Below are positions 14,356 to 26,620 of a stretch of DNA of 64,000 bases, in pieces. How positions within the stretch are numbered: position 1 is the stretch's first letter; each line of letters starts with the position of its first letter. The translations under genes were made by a program, and so were the position numbers. The notes under the pieces are model-generated. The model was not told where the DNA came from. It did no database searches and worked only from the letters and a program-made list of their open reading frames with translations. Origin of the DNA: Mauremys mutica (Eukaryota; Chordata; Testudines; Geoemydidae); assembly GCF_020497125.1 (NCBI RefSeq), contig NC_059079.1:16139553-16203552 (forward strand), given 5' to 3'.

Positions 14356-14606
14356 CAGGGCCGGCTCCAGGCACCAGCTGAGCAAGCAGGTGCTTGGGGC
14401 GGCCAAGGAGAAGGGGCGGCACATCCGGCTCTTCGGTGGCAATTCAGCAGTGGGTCCCTTGGTCCCGCTTGGAGGGAAGGACCTGCCACCGAATTGCCAC
14501 CGAAGAAGAAAGCGGCACAGTGGAGCTGCCGCTGATCGCGGCTTTTTTTTTTTGCTTTTTTTTTTTTCCGCCACTTGGGGCAGCAAAAACCCTGGAACTG
14601 GCCCTG
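14356..14606. mobile_element. hAT nonautonomous transposon with perfect 8 bp TSD
   Basis: The ends are CAGGGCCGGCTCCAGG and CCTGGAACTGGCCCTG, inverted with two mismatches. It is flanked on both sides by CTTTAGGA (14348-14355 and 14607-14614), the 8 bp target duplication expected of hAT transposases. Length is 251 bp; the interior is GC-rich with T-runs and no transposase. Both-strand open frames across it are by-products of base composition. The intact duplication suggests a comparatively recent insertion. Confidence 0.93.
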
Positions 14607-15124
14607 CTTTAGGAAAAGAAAGCATTGAAAATATAAAAAATGCATACAAAGGGGGTATATAGAATTCACAATAAGATAAACAGAAGACAAGGTAGTTTAA
14701 ATGAGGGTCTACCTGTCAGTACCATAGCTGGTGACAGAGTAAGTTAATGGTACAAAACCCACTGAAGTCAATGGGAATCTTTCTGTTGACTTCAGCGTGC
14801 TTTACATAAGGTCCTAGCCTTACACCTGTGAAAATCTAAATTTTAAAATAGCTTTGGTTCCAGTTTGGAATGAGTTTGGTGATCTCAGCTTAGTCTTTAT
14901 TGGAGGTTGTTCTGTGTCACAATATCAGCATGGAGCTTGGCACGGTTCAGAAAGGCATAAGGCAGCCTCAAGTCTGATAAAAGTAGATCAGGACTGAGGA
15001 AAATTGATTCAGCTTTGTGGAGAAGAGTGAAGAGAATGGGAATCTCTCCCGAGTCAATGCCGTCAATGTCACTAAACTTAACCCAGTTGGTCTCTTCCCG
15101 TGCTACCGAGAAATATACCAATAG

Positions 15125-15448
<324 letters not shown>

Positions 15449-15465
15449 TAGTTTGATTGCTCCAG

Positions 15466-15630
15466 CAGGGCTGCTGAGAGCGGGTTCGGGCCCCAGTGAA
15501 AAAAAATTTGGGGGCCCCCCAGCAAGGGCGGACTGGCTAAACAGGGCCGACGAAGCTGGGCCCCGGGCCCCCTTCCGGACCGGTGGGCCCCGGTAATTTG
15601 TACCGGCTTCCCCCCCCCTCGTCGGCCCTG
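15466..15630. mobile_element. GC-rich hAT-like MITE, possibly composite
   Basis: Starts CAGGGCTGCTGAGAGCGGG and ends CTCGTCGGCCCTG; an internal CAGGGCCGACGAAG near 15551 is an inverted match to that right end, so one element may sit inside another. It is strongly G+C-rich against AT-rich flanks. No clear 8 bp duplication was found. Confidence 0.55.
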
Positions 15631-15833
15631 CGCAGCTGCAAATGTTTTCGTAGTGTGTCACTTTTGTATTTGGGCCAAGCATCTAAAGTATTTGAATAAT
15701 GCAGCAAAAGATATGCTCTCCTTCTCTGTCAAATTGTCCATATCCAATCTTGGAATATCATTGATAACAGCTTGGCAAAACACCGCACCTGTCCCAGCTG
15801 TGGACCACATTTCATTCTGTTGTAAAATGGCAT

Positions 15834-15870
15834 TGTTTATATATGTGTGTGTATATATATATATATATAT
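15834..15870. repeat. (TG)n/(TA)n microsatellite
   Basis: TATATATG, then TGTGTGTG, then about ten TA units. Confidence 0.9.
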
Positions 15871-16639
15871 TTGTTAAAAAAAAATACCTCTATAAGATGG
15901 AAAGACTTTTGAAGGGTTATATAACATTTGTTTACTCTGCAGTGGGTTTTTAAGAGACTTGGTATGAGTTGCTGTTGTATTCATCCATAATCGTGTGAAG
16001 TTTGATAGGAGACTCCATGCGGAAATACGTATCATTGGATGTTGGAGTTAAGAACTTTAAGGGGGAAGCCAGGCCTTTTCCTGATGAATTTTCCTTGGCT
16101 TGTGTTATTTACTTAATGTCTCTTGATCACCTAGCTTGGTATCATTTGGGTACTTAATAGTAATGAAAACATTTTCCTGGCATGATGGCAATTAGTAGGC
16201 AAAATAATGCCACAGAGCTCTGTTCTAGATAGGGATTTTATTGCTAATTATTATTAATACTAATTTATTGAATATCAACAAAGTGTTTTTGTCTTCCAAC
16301 ATTTTACCAAGTTATCAAGATATGGTCCTAATGAATTAGTCCTTTGCGTATTATATATTTTAATATAATTTTACATAGATTTAAAATAATAAAGATGTCT
16401 AACCAATGGTTTGGGCACCCTAATATAATTAATGATACAGCTGTACAATTATATTATACCTTAGCACCATTAAAATCAGTTCTGCAGGAACTTGGCTGGC
16501 CAGCCAGCCACCTACTACCTTCATCATCTCTGAAGCATATCCACAGCCTTCTCCAGAAGCACATCAAACAGATGTCTTTTGCAGCATGCCTGGAAAGCCA
16601 CCAAATTTAGCTATTTCAGACTGGGGGAGGGGGAGAGAG

Positions 16640-18240
16640 CAAGTTTCAGAGTCTCAGAGCTGACAGAATGTCCTGCCAACAGCCCCCTCCTCTTTTATAA
16701 TGAGCTGGATCCAGTCTGAGTGCTACTGCTGACCACAGCTGTGGCAGTATAGCATGGAGAGAAAGGCAGTCCCTCAGGTAGGCCAGCTCCAAGCCATGTA
16801 GGGTTTTATAGATCATAACCAACACCTTAAAATCCATTCAGAGACACATGGGCAGCCAGCACAGATCCTGGATCACTCTGGTCAGGTGCCCCCAGTGAAA
16901 TGTCCTGTTCAGTAAGCAAGCCACTGCATTCTGCACCAGCTTCGGTCTCCAAATAGTTTTAAGGTGTAGCCCCCTGTAGAGTGCATTGCCGTAGTCTGAT
17001 CTTGAGGTGACAGAAAGCACAGAAACAGTGGCAAGGTATGTGTCTGAAAGGACTGCAACCTCCTAGCTAGACGCAAACTGGGTCACTGCTGTAACATGAT
17101 CGTCAAACAGCATAGTTCCAAATGAGAGAAGATAGTGACAAACAGTTGGGAGTTATCAGCATGCTGAAAACACTGAACCCCATGTCCCCTTACAAATGTT
17201 CCTAGTGACCTTTTATGCATGTTGAACAAGAGAGATGACAGAATGCCACCCTGCAGCACCCCACAGAGCTCCACGGGAAGAGGAGCAATTGTCCACAGCT
17301 ACCTGCTGAGAGAAGAGAACAAAACATTGAAAAGTGGCCTGGTCCATTCCCAACAGGTTCTCAGGCAAGTCAGCAGCATTTCGTGATCAACCATATTAAA
17401 GGCAGCTGATAGATCTAATAATACCAGCATGGAGTCCTGGTTTTCATCCGCCGCCAGGAAGAGATCACTGACCAATGCATCAGGACAGTCTTTGTGTCAT
17501 AGCCAGGTCAATACCCAGATTGACATGGGTCAAGGAGATCACAGGCATCTAGACACGGTGATAATTGTCCTGTCACAACCTTCCCACAATCCTACCTAAA
17601 AAGGGAAGATGTGATACTTGTTGATAATTAGCAAGATTGTCAGCACCCTGTGATGACTTCTTGAGCAAAGGCTGCACTCCTATTTCCTCCAAAACAATAG
17701 GCAGCCTGCGCCCTCTAAAAGAGGTGCTGACAGTGTCCACAAATAAGGAGACCAGCACTTCCCCACTGGCCTTCTCCAGCAAAGAAGGATGTGAATCCAG
17801 AGGACAGGTTACAGTACAAAGGTCTCCCAACATTTCCAGTACCTCAGGGAGTATCACTGGCTGAAACTCCAGCAAAGAAGAGAAGGCCTTTGTTCCCTCA
17901 AGACCAGGCTCAATCACCACAGAAGCAAACAGCCCATCCGTAATCTGATCAGTCTTGTCTGCAGAATAACAAACAATTTCCTCACAACAGGAGGGACTCA
18001 GACCAGCTAGGAGCTGAAACCATCCAGATGTACCAGACTCTCTGTCACCCAGATCAAATCTGCTGTCTGAGATGTTGCGGATACTGTGGAGGAGAAAAAT
18101 AATTGTCACTTTGCCTCCTGCGCAGCAATAGCATAGGAGTTAAAAAGAAATATTAACGCTACAGCTGGTCAGCCTCAGCACAAGATTTCCACCACTGGTT
18201 CTCTAGCCATCTCCCTCTCGCTTCATTTGTTTCAGACCAG
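16640..18240 (-). mobile_element. Decayed L3/CR1-like LINE (reverse transcriptase part)
   Basis: On the minus strand several broken frames follow the order of a CR1-clade ORF2. Near 18100-17573 is the region before and into the reverse transcriptase (FSSLLEFQPVILPEVLEML, TCPLDSHPSLLEKASGEVLV, PIVLEEIGVQPLLKKSS, SHLPFLGRIV). Near 17274-17083 is the catalytic core (GVLQGGILSSLLFNMHKRSL, QCFQHADNSQLFV), where the usual ADD is ADN. Near 17020-16646 is the C-terminal part (WGHLTRVIQDLCWLP, KVLVMIYKTLHGLELAYLRD). Multiple stops and frameshifts mean it is dead. The endonuclease half is missing. It belongs to the L3-like group rather than the turtle CR1 at 47666, judging by motif wording. Confidence 0.8.
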
Positions 18241-18645
18241 CCATAAACCAGGCTGACCTCTGAGCATGAAGCCAGCAAAGAGAGCCACCTCTTCAATAGT
18301 GGAGGACAAAAAACTATAATCATGTCCTACAAACGCATCAAAAGAGTGGTCTGTCAGCAGAACAAGAGTCACCATCAGAGCTCTGGATAACAGAAAGCAA
18401 CAGTTTACATCATATTTTGTTTTAATATATAATATATAGTAAGTCGCATGTGGCTCTGAAATCAACATTTGGTCCTTCAGGTTTGACATGGATGCTTTCA
18501 TCTCAACCACTACTGAATGCTTTATGAGTCTCCAACAGGGCAACTGCCTAGAAAATGTCTTGGCCCACCGAAAAATACAGAAATGGGATCAACATCCTTT
18601 ATTACTTTGTATATTGCCAGAGTATTGCTCCTGAAAGAATAGTAA

Positions 18646-18681
18646 CCTTGCCCTGTTTCATTGTTGCCTTGCCCTGTTTCA
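18646..18681. repeat. 21 bp tandem duplication
   Basis: CCTTGCCCTGTTTCA occurs at 18646-18660 and again at 18667-18681, period 21. Confidence 0.85.
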
Positions 18682-19369
18682 GTTACATCCTTTCTGCTCT
18701 CTATATTGTCCAAATAAGACCCTTACTGTTTATTTAATCCCACAAATGACATTAAAAAAATTCTACATTTGTAACATATAATAATCACTTTGGGTTCTAA
18801 TGTTTAATTCGTCTGATTGACATATGCAAAGGGAGCTTAAACACTGAAACCATCTTAATAGTTGATGTAGCCCATCAAAGCCCAGAGCAATTATACTGTA
18901 TACAGTGGTAAAATAGGTTTACAACAGAGCCCGTTGCTACTGTGAATATTTCGGATGCTATTAACTCAGGCTGGTCACTGTTGAGGGTTTAGCCTGTGTT
19001 GTCAGATGGTAGCATAGGAGTGATTTGTTCAGCAAGATTTTCTTACATCCCATCAAAACCTGTCCTATTGGATGATCTGTCCATGATCAACATGGGAACA
19101 TGTTGATTACTTCCCTTGAGGAAAGGGGAGAGTTGGATAGCTGTCCCTGAACGTGCCTTTGGGGAAAAGACAGGTGTTGAAGACAGCAGCCACCAGCAGC
19201 CACACCCAGTTCCCCAGAGGACCCACCATAAAAGGTAATACAGCCCCAGACTGAACAAGAAGACCCATCTAGGCGCAGCTTCTTATCCTGTATCTAGGAG
19301 TAGAAGGAGCCTGCATGTATGTGCAGATTCTGGGGGAATCTGCATGTGTTTGGGCATTTGATTAGTTTT

Positions 19370-19755
19370 GAGGAGAAGGGAGCAGTCCATGAGAAAGATT
19401 TGGGGGATGCAAAGCATGAAAGAGAGAGAGAGAGAGACAGTGTATGTTTGTGTGATCTGGTGCGTGGAGAGAAAGAGCTTTTGGCGGGGGAGGCAGAAGA
19501 CGAAGAATGAGAGATTTCACGGAGATTTGGAATGGGGGTCACGAGAGAGGGAAGAAATGATAGTGAGAGGATTGAAACCTGGAAGGAGGAAGAGAACACA
19601 ATGTGGAAAAAGAAAGATGGGGGGGGAAAGGAGAGAACAGTTATTACATCATATAGAAAACATGATAGTGAAAAAAGACAGAGGCAAAGATAATGAGATA
19701 TGTATGAGAAGAAAGGAAACATAGTGTAGTCAGCAGAGAAAGAAAAGAACAAATA
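19370..19755. repeat. Purine-rich, low-complexity tract
   Basis: The plus strand is dominated by A and G for nearly 400 bases, including an AGAGAGAGAGAGAGA run near 19421 and G8-9 near 19619. The long open frames here (118 codons plus strand, 154 codons minus strand) have Arg/Glu/Lys- or Ser/Phe-biased content expected from composition alone and are not called as genes. Confidence 0.8.
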
Positions 19756-21686
19756 CAACGGTGAGAAAGTAAATGGTTAAAAGTTTTTACTTGGAAAGGG
19801 GAGATTCAAAAGGATGCAATAAATAACTAAATTAACAACGTTTCTGAAAGCAGTGCATGCTGGGGACAAAAGTTTGCCATGGGCTAGCCATGGCTGGCCA
19901 TCCTGCCTCTCTCCCCATTTGCTCTTTTTATATTGGTGCTGTTTGTGGTCCCTGCTGACTTGTTTTTCTGTGGTTGGACCTGTGAGTGGGTCCACTGAGG
20001 GTCAGCTGTGGACTCAAGGGGTGCCTGAAAAATGGCTGGAGATCAGAACAGCCTTGCTCCCACCTTGCAGAAAGCAGCACAAAGCTACTCAGAGACTGAT
20101 ACTCCAGACTATGGGGAGTGATAGTACTCCCTGCTTTCCAAAGGCTTTGGATGACTTCATCTAAGCTCTGTGCAACCCACCAGCCACATGTATTGCCCAT
20201 CCACAATCCCTCTCCCTGCACTCCTGCTTTAAAGGGCTGCACTGGTTCTCAGCTCCTTGACAAGTAAGTTGTGTGCGGAGCTCTGGACACAGGGTCTGCA
20301 CCCGCCACGCGTTGGCAGCATGGCATTTCCATTGCATTCTGGTCTGCGTGCACCCAAGGAAAGGTCCAGAGCACAGAGCACTCTGTGTATTACATCTGGG
20401 GTACTTTTCACAAACAAGTGTATGGTGCTTTATTTATGCTTCAGACATGGCAGCCAAAGCAAAAACCAACATTAATTCCACGTTCCTTGTAGTGTACTCG
20501 TCGAGTCTCACATCCATTTGCCTGCACTTGAATGCTTCTGGGGAGCTCTGAGGCCTAAAAAGACTGGAGTCTGCCAGAAAAGATGAATTTCCTTTCACAA
20601 CAGGAAGGCTTGGGAAGTAAAACAAAGCAGACATGTAGTAAATTACTTCTGGTTTTCAAATACCTTTTGCAGTATTCTACTTAACATTACTTTATCTCAG
20701 CACTTTCAGTACATAACTCTTGTTAACTGAGAAGAAAGGCAAGAGAGACGATAAAGATGATAGGTAAGAAAACCAGGGAATAGCAAACTGTCTTTGGACT
20801 TGGGTACAGGCGTTGGCTTTTGTTCAGTTCTGTTTCAGCTGTATTTTGTAAACTGGTTTAAAGGCATAATTCCTAGTAAATGCTTGCAGCTTCTGTTTTT
20901 GGTTCCATCCTGATCAAAATGCACCCTGTAAGGCTGAAACACATACAACCGTATTCCACTTGTGCATTTTTCTAGTGCGTTCTCTAATGCAATACAGATG
21001 TGACATCCACTGTACCTTATCAGGCATTTTTGTGGTGTGCTTTACTGTATATTAGCAATTTCAGTTTCAGATTTCTCAGTCCAGTTTCTTGTATTTATAG
21101 ACTGGGGGTGGGAATGCTGATTAAAGTGTAATCCTCACAGTATTCTAATAATCAACCTTGCTGGCACGGGGAAGAGCAACCTGCACCTTCCTGTGTCAGT
21201 CTGGTCCTTGTTTTCCCCACAAGGGCATTGACTCCAAGGGAGTAAGGATGTTTGCACTGCCTGAAATCCTTTGGGGTTCTGATGGGGAGAATGCAGTTTT
21301 AAGTTCCACAGGGGATGCACTGGATCAACCCGAAATCTCTCTTCAAACAGCACATGTTGGCCCTGTGTTCTACTTCCCTCCTGTTGAAAGGATGTTTGTG
21401 CTGTTTTGTGTCACTGCAGCCCATTCTCCTTCTCTCCCCCAGTGGTTTTTCTGCCACCAGGGACTCTGTGCAAAGGCCTCAAATGTGAGACAGAGCAAGG
21501 TATTGGATTGCAGACCAAATTGCATTGGGATTCATTCAGTGCAAAGCAGCACCAACACAGTATTAGAGCATAATGTTTTTATTGCATGAGTGAAATGTAT
21601 ATTGTACAGTTATAATACCTCATGGAATTAAACCATTACATAAGCCCATAATAAATGACAACACCCATGCTAGATCACATTAGTTC

Positions 21687-24643
21687 TTCTTCAAGTGCTC
21701 ATCCACATATATTCCACTCTTATTAGTCAGAAATGAATTGAGGACTTCATCCTTGCCTAGTGGGTAGCAGAGTAGGCATATGTCCTGGTAGCTTTCTCCC
21801 TCACCCCCATGCTCTTTTCCATATAACAGTCCACCATGACCCCATTGAAACCCTTGGAGTTTATGCACCAGCTCCTAAAAGGAAAGGTAAGAACCCAGGA
21901 GACAGACTGTCATCAAGTTCCTTTTACCGCCAGAGAGCCTCAGTGCCTCCAAGAAGGAGGCTGTGTGCTTCTGCCTCTGCAACATTCTCCTCCCACACTA
22001 CAGCTCCATCAAAATGGTTGAGAGTTGCTCCGTAAACAATGCATTCTCCCTACCATTTGGGAATCGCCTTCATTTTTTCCAGGAGTCATGGAACCTAAGA
22101 ACATCCAACCCCTAGGTTTCAGAGATAGTCTCAGTCAGATATTCTCTGCATTTGTGCAGTATTCCTACTTCCCACCCCCTTTCCTTGTCACTTTTCAGGG
22201 ACCCCTCAGGAGGTGGAGTAACTTCTGTCTCTCAGCACAAGAGAAGAAGTTTTTCTGCAGTTTAGGGGGAAGAGTTTTTATTCTGGTTACTTCCTAAAAT
22301 CACAGAAGGTCTCAATACCTTCTTCTATTTCCACTTCAGAATGGTAACTCTAGCTTCTATAATTCCATCACTAGATCTATAGGACTGTTTTCTGACTCTC
22401 AGTCTGGAAGATGCCAGCTTCCACATCTCCATACAGCGGGCACACAAAAAGTACCTAAAGTTTTAGGCTCATAGCCTGTGTTGCTTTCCTACCAATGATC
22501 AAAGGACTGACAATTCACATTATGACTGACAGTGGTCATATTTTTTACAAGTAGGCAGGGGAGGAGCCCAATTGTCTCCTTTATGTTGGGAAGCAGTTCA
22601 GTGATAAAACTGGTTCGTTCAGGATCATGTATTTCCCATAGAACTACATCTCCCAGGTCTGCGGATGGTTCTAGTGGACCCTTTGACCAGACAATTTTTG
22701 TCATACCAGGAGTATGGTCAAGAATTGCGTTGTCAGATGCATCTTCCTCAAGTAGGATCATCCATCAATATTTGCAAACCCAAGGCATTTCTCAAATTCT
22801 ACTTTAAAAAAGGAGGTGTAAGCCCATGATCATTGTTGGATGCATTCCTCACTCAGTGGTCCCCAGGGATGAGCTGTGTTTACCCTCCAATCCCTCTGAC
22901 TTCCAGTATGCTCAGAAAGTTCAGACAGGACATTCACAGTCATCATGATAGCGCCTGCCTGGCTAAGGTGATTTTGGTACCCAGATCAGTCGCTCCTATC
23001 AGTGTGTCCACCAAAACCCTTGCTTCTTCTACCAGACTTAATATCTCAGGACAGTAGGATTATTTTACATCCGAATTCAGTCTCCCTCTACCTGGCAGCT
23101 TGAAATATTAGATGTCAGACCCAGAAAGTTCATGTTCCTCAGATATCCAGATCATTTTCATTCAAAGTAAAAGAATTCCGCCAAGCTAACTTGGGCTGCT
23201 AAGTGGAAGACATTTGGGATTTGGTGTAAGCAACAACAATTACAACATAGTGACTCCCAGATCCCTGCTAATTTGGATTATTTGTGCTCTCTCTAGAATT
23301 CTAATTATGCCTAGTAAAGTACACCTGGCAGACATATCTGCATATCACGCTCCCCACTCCATCCTCATTTGAAGCTACACATTTCTCCCTGACTGTAGTT
23401 ACATTTCTTAAGGGCCTCATGCACATTTTTCCATCAGTCAAGGAAACTCCTCCTTCTTAATGTGCTCCTGGCAAGTTTAATGGGCCTCCCATTGGAACCT
23501 CTGGCAATCTGTGCCCTGTTGCACCTATCTTCTACTTTTAATGGCAATCACAACAGAAAGGAAAACATCCTTTAAATGGCAATCACATCTGCCAGAAGAA
23601 TTGGGGAAATGCAAGCTCTCATGGCAGACCCTCCCTATATAGTATTCCGTAAGGATAAAGTATTACTCATCCCATACCAAGCTCTTGCCTAAGGTACTCA
23701 TGGATTTCCACTTCAACCAAACAATTCATTTACCAGTATTTTTCCTTAAGCCATGTTAAGCACTCTTTACATGTTCTCAGAGCCTGATCCTTTATTTTAA
23801 AAGGATCAGACCCTCCAGAGTTTTCTCAAGGCCATTTGTAGCATTTGCTGACAGAATGAAAGGTCAAGCGATATCAGCACAGAGACTATTCAAGTGAATA
23901 TCGGGATGTTTTAGCTAGTTTAGATCTCCCAGCTCGGTTTAGGGCTCATTCCACTAGAGCTCAAGCAGCTTCTGCAGATTCCATCTCAGACATGCTGTTT
24001 TTATTTTTTACTAAGCATTATCCCCTCATGGAAGCATCGAGGTATGAAGCTTCTTTTTTCAGAGCTGTGCTGCAATCTGTGTTGAAGTAGACACCTTCAC
24101 ATCAGGTTTTCTTCTTCTTCAACACTTAGCCAGACAGTCGGCCATAGCAATCGTTCACCATTTGATCCATTCCTGCGCAACCGCAAAGGCTTGATGGCTT
24201 GAGAGTCCAACATTGGAACAGACTTGATGAACCCAGTCTGCCTCTGGGCCGCCTCCACCCACAACAGGTCACCACTTGTAAATAACTAAGAGTAGAATAT
24301 ATATGAATAAGTACTCAAAGATGAAAGAAAAGTTACTTACTTTACTTTAACTGGAATTCTTCAAGATGTGTTGTCCATATATATTCCATGACCTGCCCTC
24401 CTTTCCCTCTACTATGGAATCCTATAACATCTGGATTTTACAGTGGCGAAGGAACTGAATGGCTGTTGGACCCACACTGCCCTTTATACCCATGGTACAG
24501 AATATGATGACATTCAGGGTGCATGCATGGCCCCAATGCACACCACTGGCCAACAGATCGCAATCTTGAATGCATAGGGCACGTGCATACCAAGAGTGGA
24601 ATACATATGAACATAATGAAGAACTCCAATTTCCGTAAGGTAA
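21687..24643 (+). mobile_element. DIRS-like tyrosine-recombinase retrotransposon, degenerate
   Basis: Order along the plus strand: left terminal word TTCTTCTTCAAGTGCTCATC at 21687; broken reverse transcriptase with RMVTLASIIPSLDL (22341) and LEDASFHISI (about 22406), the expected catalytic Asp region; an RNase H-like remnant around 22510-22760; a conserved connector near 22940-23060 (IAPAWL, FWYPDQ, LLPDLISQDSR); and a tyrosine-recombinase-like part at 23390-24090 with AITSARRIGEMQALMADPPY at 23580, where the Arg of the box A motif is kept. The terminal word recurs directly near 24356 and inverted near 24628-24590 (ATTCCACTCTT shared). That arrangement of direct plus inverted ends fits DIRS elements rather than LTR elements. 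Stops and shifts break every domain. The assignment is by recalled motif wording, not by search. Confidence 0.72.
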
Positions 24644-25364
24644 ATAATTTTTCTTTCCTAAATGGTTTTTGCTTTCATATCGTTTGGATCCGAATGCCTC
24701 CTTATCCTTGCTGTTTGCATAACAGTATCCCAATACAAGCTGCCCAACGGCTTTCAAGAATGTAAGATTTTTCTTTACTTCTAAGAGCAATACTACTTAT
24801 CAACTTTTTTCTAAAATACCATATCAGCAGTCTACAGTTCCTGCTGCTATAAGTTTAATGTGTTTGTAGGAGCACTTAGCATCAAGTCTTTTATATCACA
24901 ATCTATTACTCACAGGTGCTACATGATACAGGATTCTGTTAGCACTTTATAGATCTTTTATCAGATAAGTATATGTGTTTCTGTGCCAGGCAATCAGAAT
25001 GAAACTTCTGCATGACTAGTGAGTTACTAACTGACACAAGTTAAAAAAAAATACCACCTTTCCACACCTGTTCTTTTATGGATAAGTTAGAGTCTGATTG
25101 GCTGAGGCCAACAAAAGATCCAGAACTAAACGAAAGCCAGTAAAAATGCAGCATGGAAATATTGATGCTTTGAGCATCAATACTTTTCAGTAACATTCAT
25201 CAGGTAAAATATTGAACTTGTTTGCTATTAGAAACAGTAGTTGTGACAGTGAATTATCACTGGATCAACGTCTCAGCTTTTCTCCTGCAATGTATGTAGC
25301 AAGAGTCCATTATCCTATGGCCACATTCCATTCAGTTGGAATTATCCCTCCAGAATCATGGCAG

Positions 25365-25430
25365 TTAGAGATGGAAAAACTTGTTGGATCATCGAGTCCA
25401 CCTCTTTGCAGTACAGTAATATTTTTAATG
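25365..25430 (-). repeat. CR1/SINE-tail-like fragment
   Basis: TTAGAGATGGAAAAACTTGT then TGGATCATCGAGTCCACCTC resembles the reverse complement of CR1-type 3' tails used by turtle SINEs. Short and diverged. Confidence 0.4.
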
Positions 25431-25609
25431 AATTCCTGAGTTTATATTTAAGAGTTGTAAATTACTGGGTTTCCATATCTCCCCAAGGAATGTTGTCAAC
25501 CTGTGTCGGGTGATATTCAGTCTACATATGGCCTGGTCAGTTTTAATAATAATGCTCTTATATGGAAATGTCCATCTATAGATCTCATAGCGCTTACCCG
25601 CCCTTTGTT

Positions 25610-26620
25610 AATTCACGTCAGAGAGGTACTCAGTTCAGCATGAGCCAAGAAAGGTCAATCAGTGAAGTGCTGTAGCTCTGCTTTTTACATCTAACTCCAA
25701 AATGTATGGGGTGCGTCATTTCAAACATGGGTTCATTTGAGAGTGGCCAACCTATGTATAAATCCCAGGATAAGATTACAGTGGGAATGATTCTGGTAAG
25801 GGGGTTGCACCTCAGATTTCCAATGTAAACTGAGTTCCTGACTGGCCTGGTGTTTGGGTCATTCAGACATATTATGCTGGGTGATTTCATCATCCATGTG
25901 GACAATAGATCTCATGGGCACCGTGACAGCCATAGGACTATCTGAGATGCCTTCTGGCTCTAAACGCAAGTGGCATATTCCAAGTCTTGTTTTCAGATGG
26001 GTTTGTGGAAAATTATACCTTAATCAGGGTTAAATCATTACCTCCTCCAGAATGAAAACAAGACTCACCTTTGCACCCATCTTGGTGCAGGACCTGTGTG
26101 CTATAAATCCATTCTCAGCAGTCTGTGGACCAAATTAGGCTTTAGATTTCTTTAAGGGCTGAGTTTTATTCTGCCACCCGCTTCTGTTTAACAGATGTTG
26201 GGGAGATAGTGAATGGTTTGGGCTGCAATTCCATTACAGCCCCAAGACTCCTTATTATCAGAACAGGAGGCCGTTGAGAAAGGGGCATGAAAAAGCATCA
26301 CCACTAGGCAAAAGCACCCTCTTCCCTCTGAATTTAGCTGAACATTTGTGGTCATTTCTTGCTGATTCAGAACTTGTCACTGATGTCGCTGCTTTGTGAA
26401 CTCCAAATTAGATCGCTGCAGTGCATCTGCCCTTGAAGACCATTTGAAAACTACAGCTTGTGTAGAATGTGACTGATTGCGTAGTCTTGACAGCTGGGTT
26501 GCACCAGTCTTTGGGTCTGAATGGGTAGGAGACAGAGGCAGTGTGTTTTCTACTATGGAATGCTGGTCCGAAAGAGTTCAGGTATCCTGGCCCATCAGGG
26601 CATGGGGAAGTATTAGAAGA
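25610..26620 (+). mobile_element. Decayed L3-like LINE fragment (endonuclease end plus 3' part)
   Basis: The plus-strand translation shows HIMLGDFIIHVDNRSHG near 25865, matching the endonuclease GDFNVHVD-type motif of CR1/L3 ORF2, then FSDGFVENYTLIRVKSLPPP near 26000. Near 26410 a shifted LDRCSASALEDHLKT-like segment corresponds to the SRLDYCNALY..LKTIWKLQLVQN block also present in the minus-strand copy (minus strand 17011-16920). The reverse transcriptase between them is missing, so this is an internally deleted, heavily mutated copy. Limits are approximate. Confidence 0.6.

Noticed and set aside
17573..18109. 178-codon minus-strand open frame as a possible gene
   Set aside because: It is the reverse transcriptase-proximal part of a decayed L3-like LINE, not a host gene.
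19294..19758. 154-codon minus-strand open frame
   Set aside because: Lies wholly over the purine-rich tract; composition is Ser/Phe/Leu-biased with runs of SLSLSLS, as expected from pyrimidine-rich DNA, with no domain.
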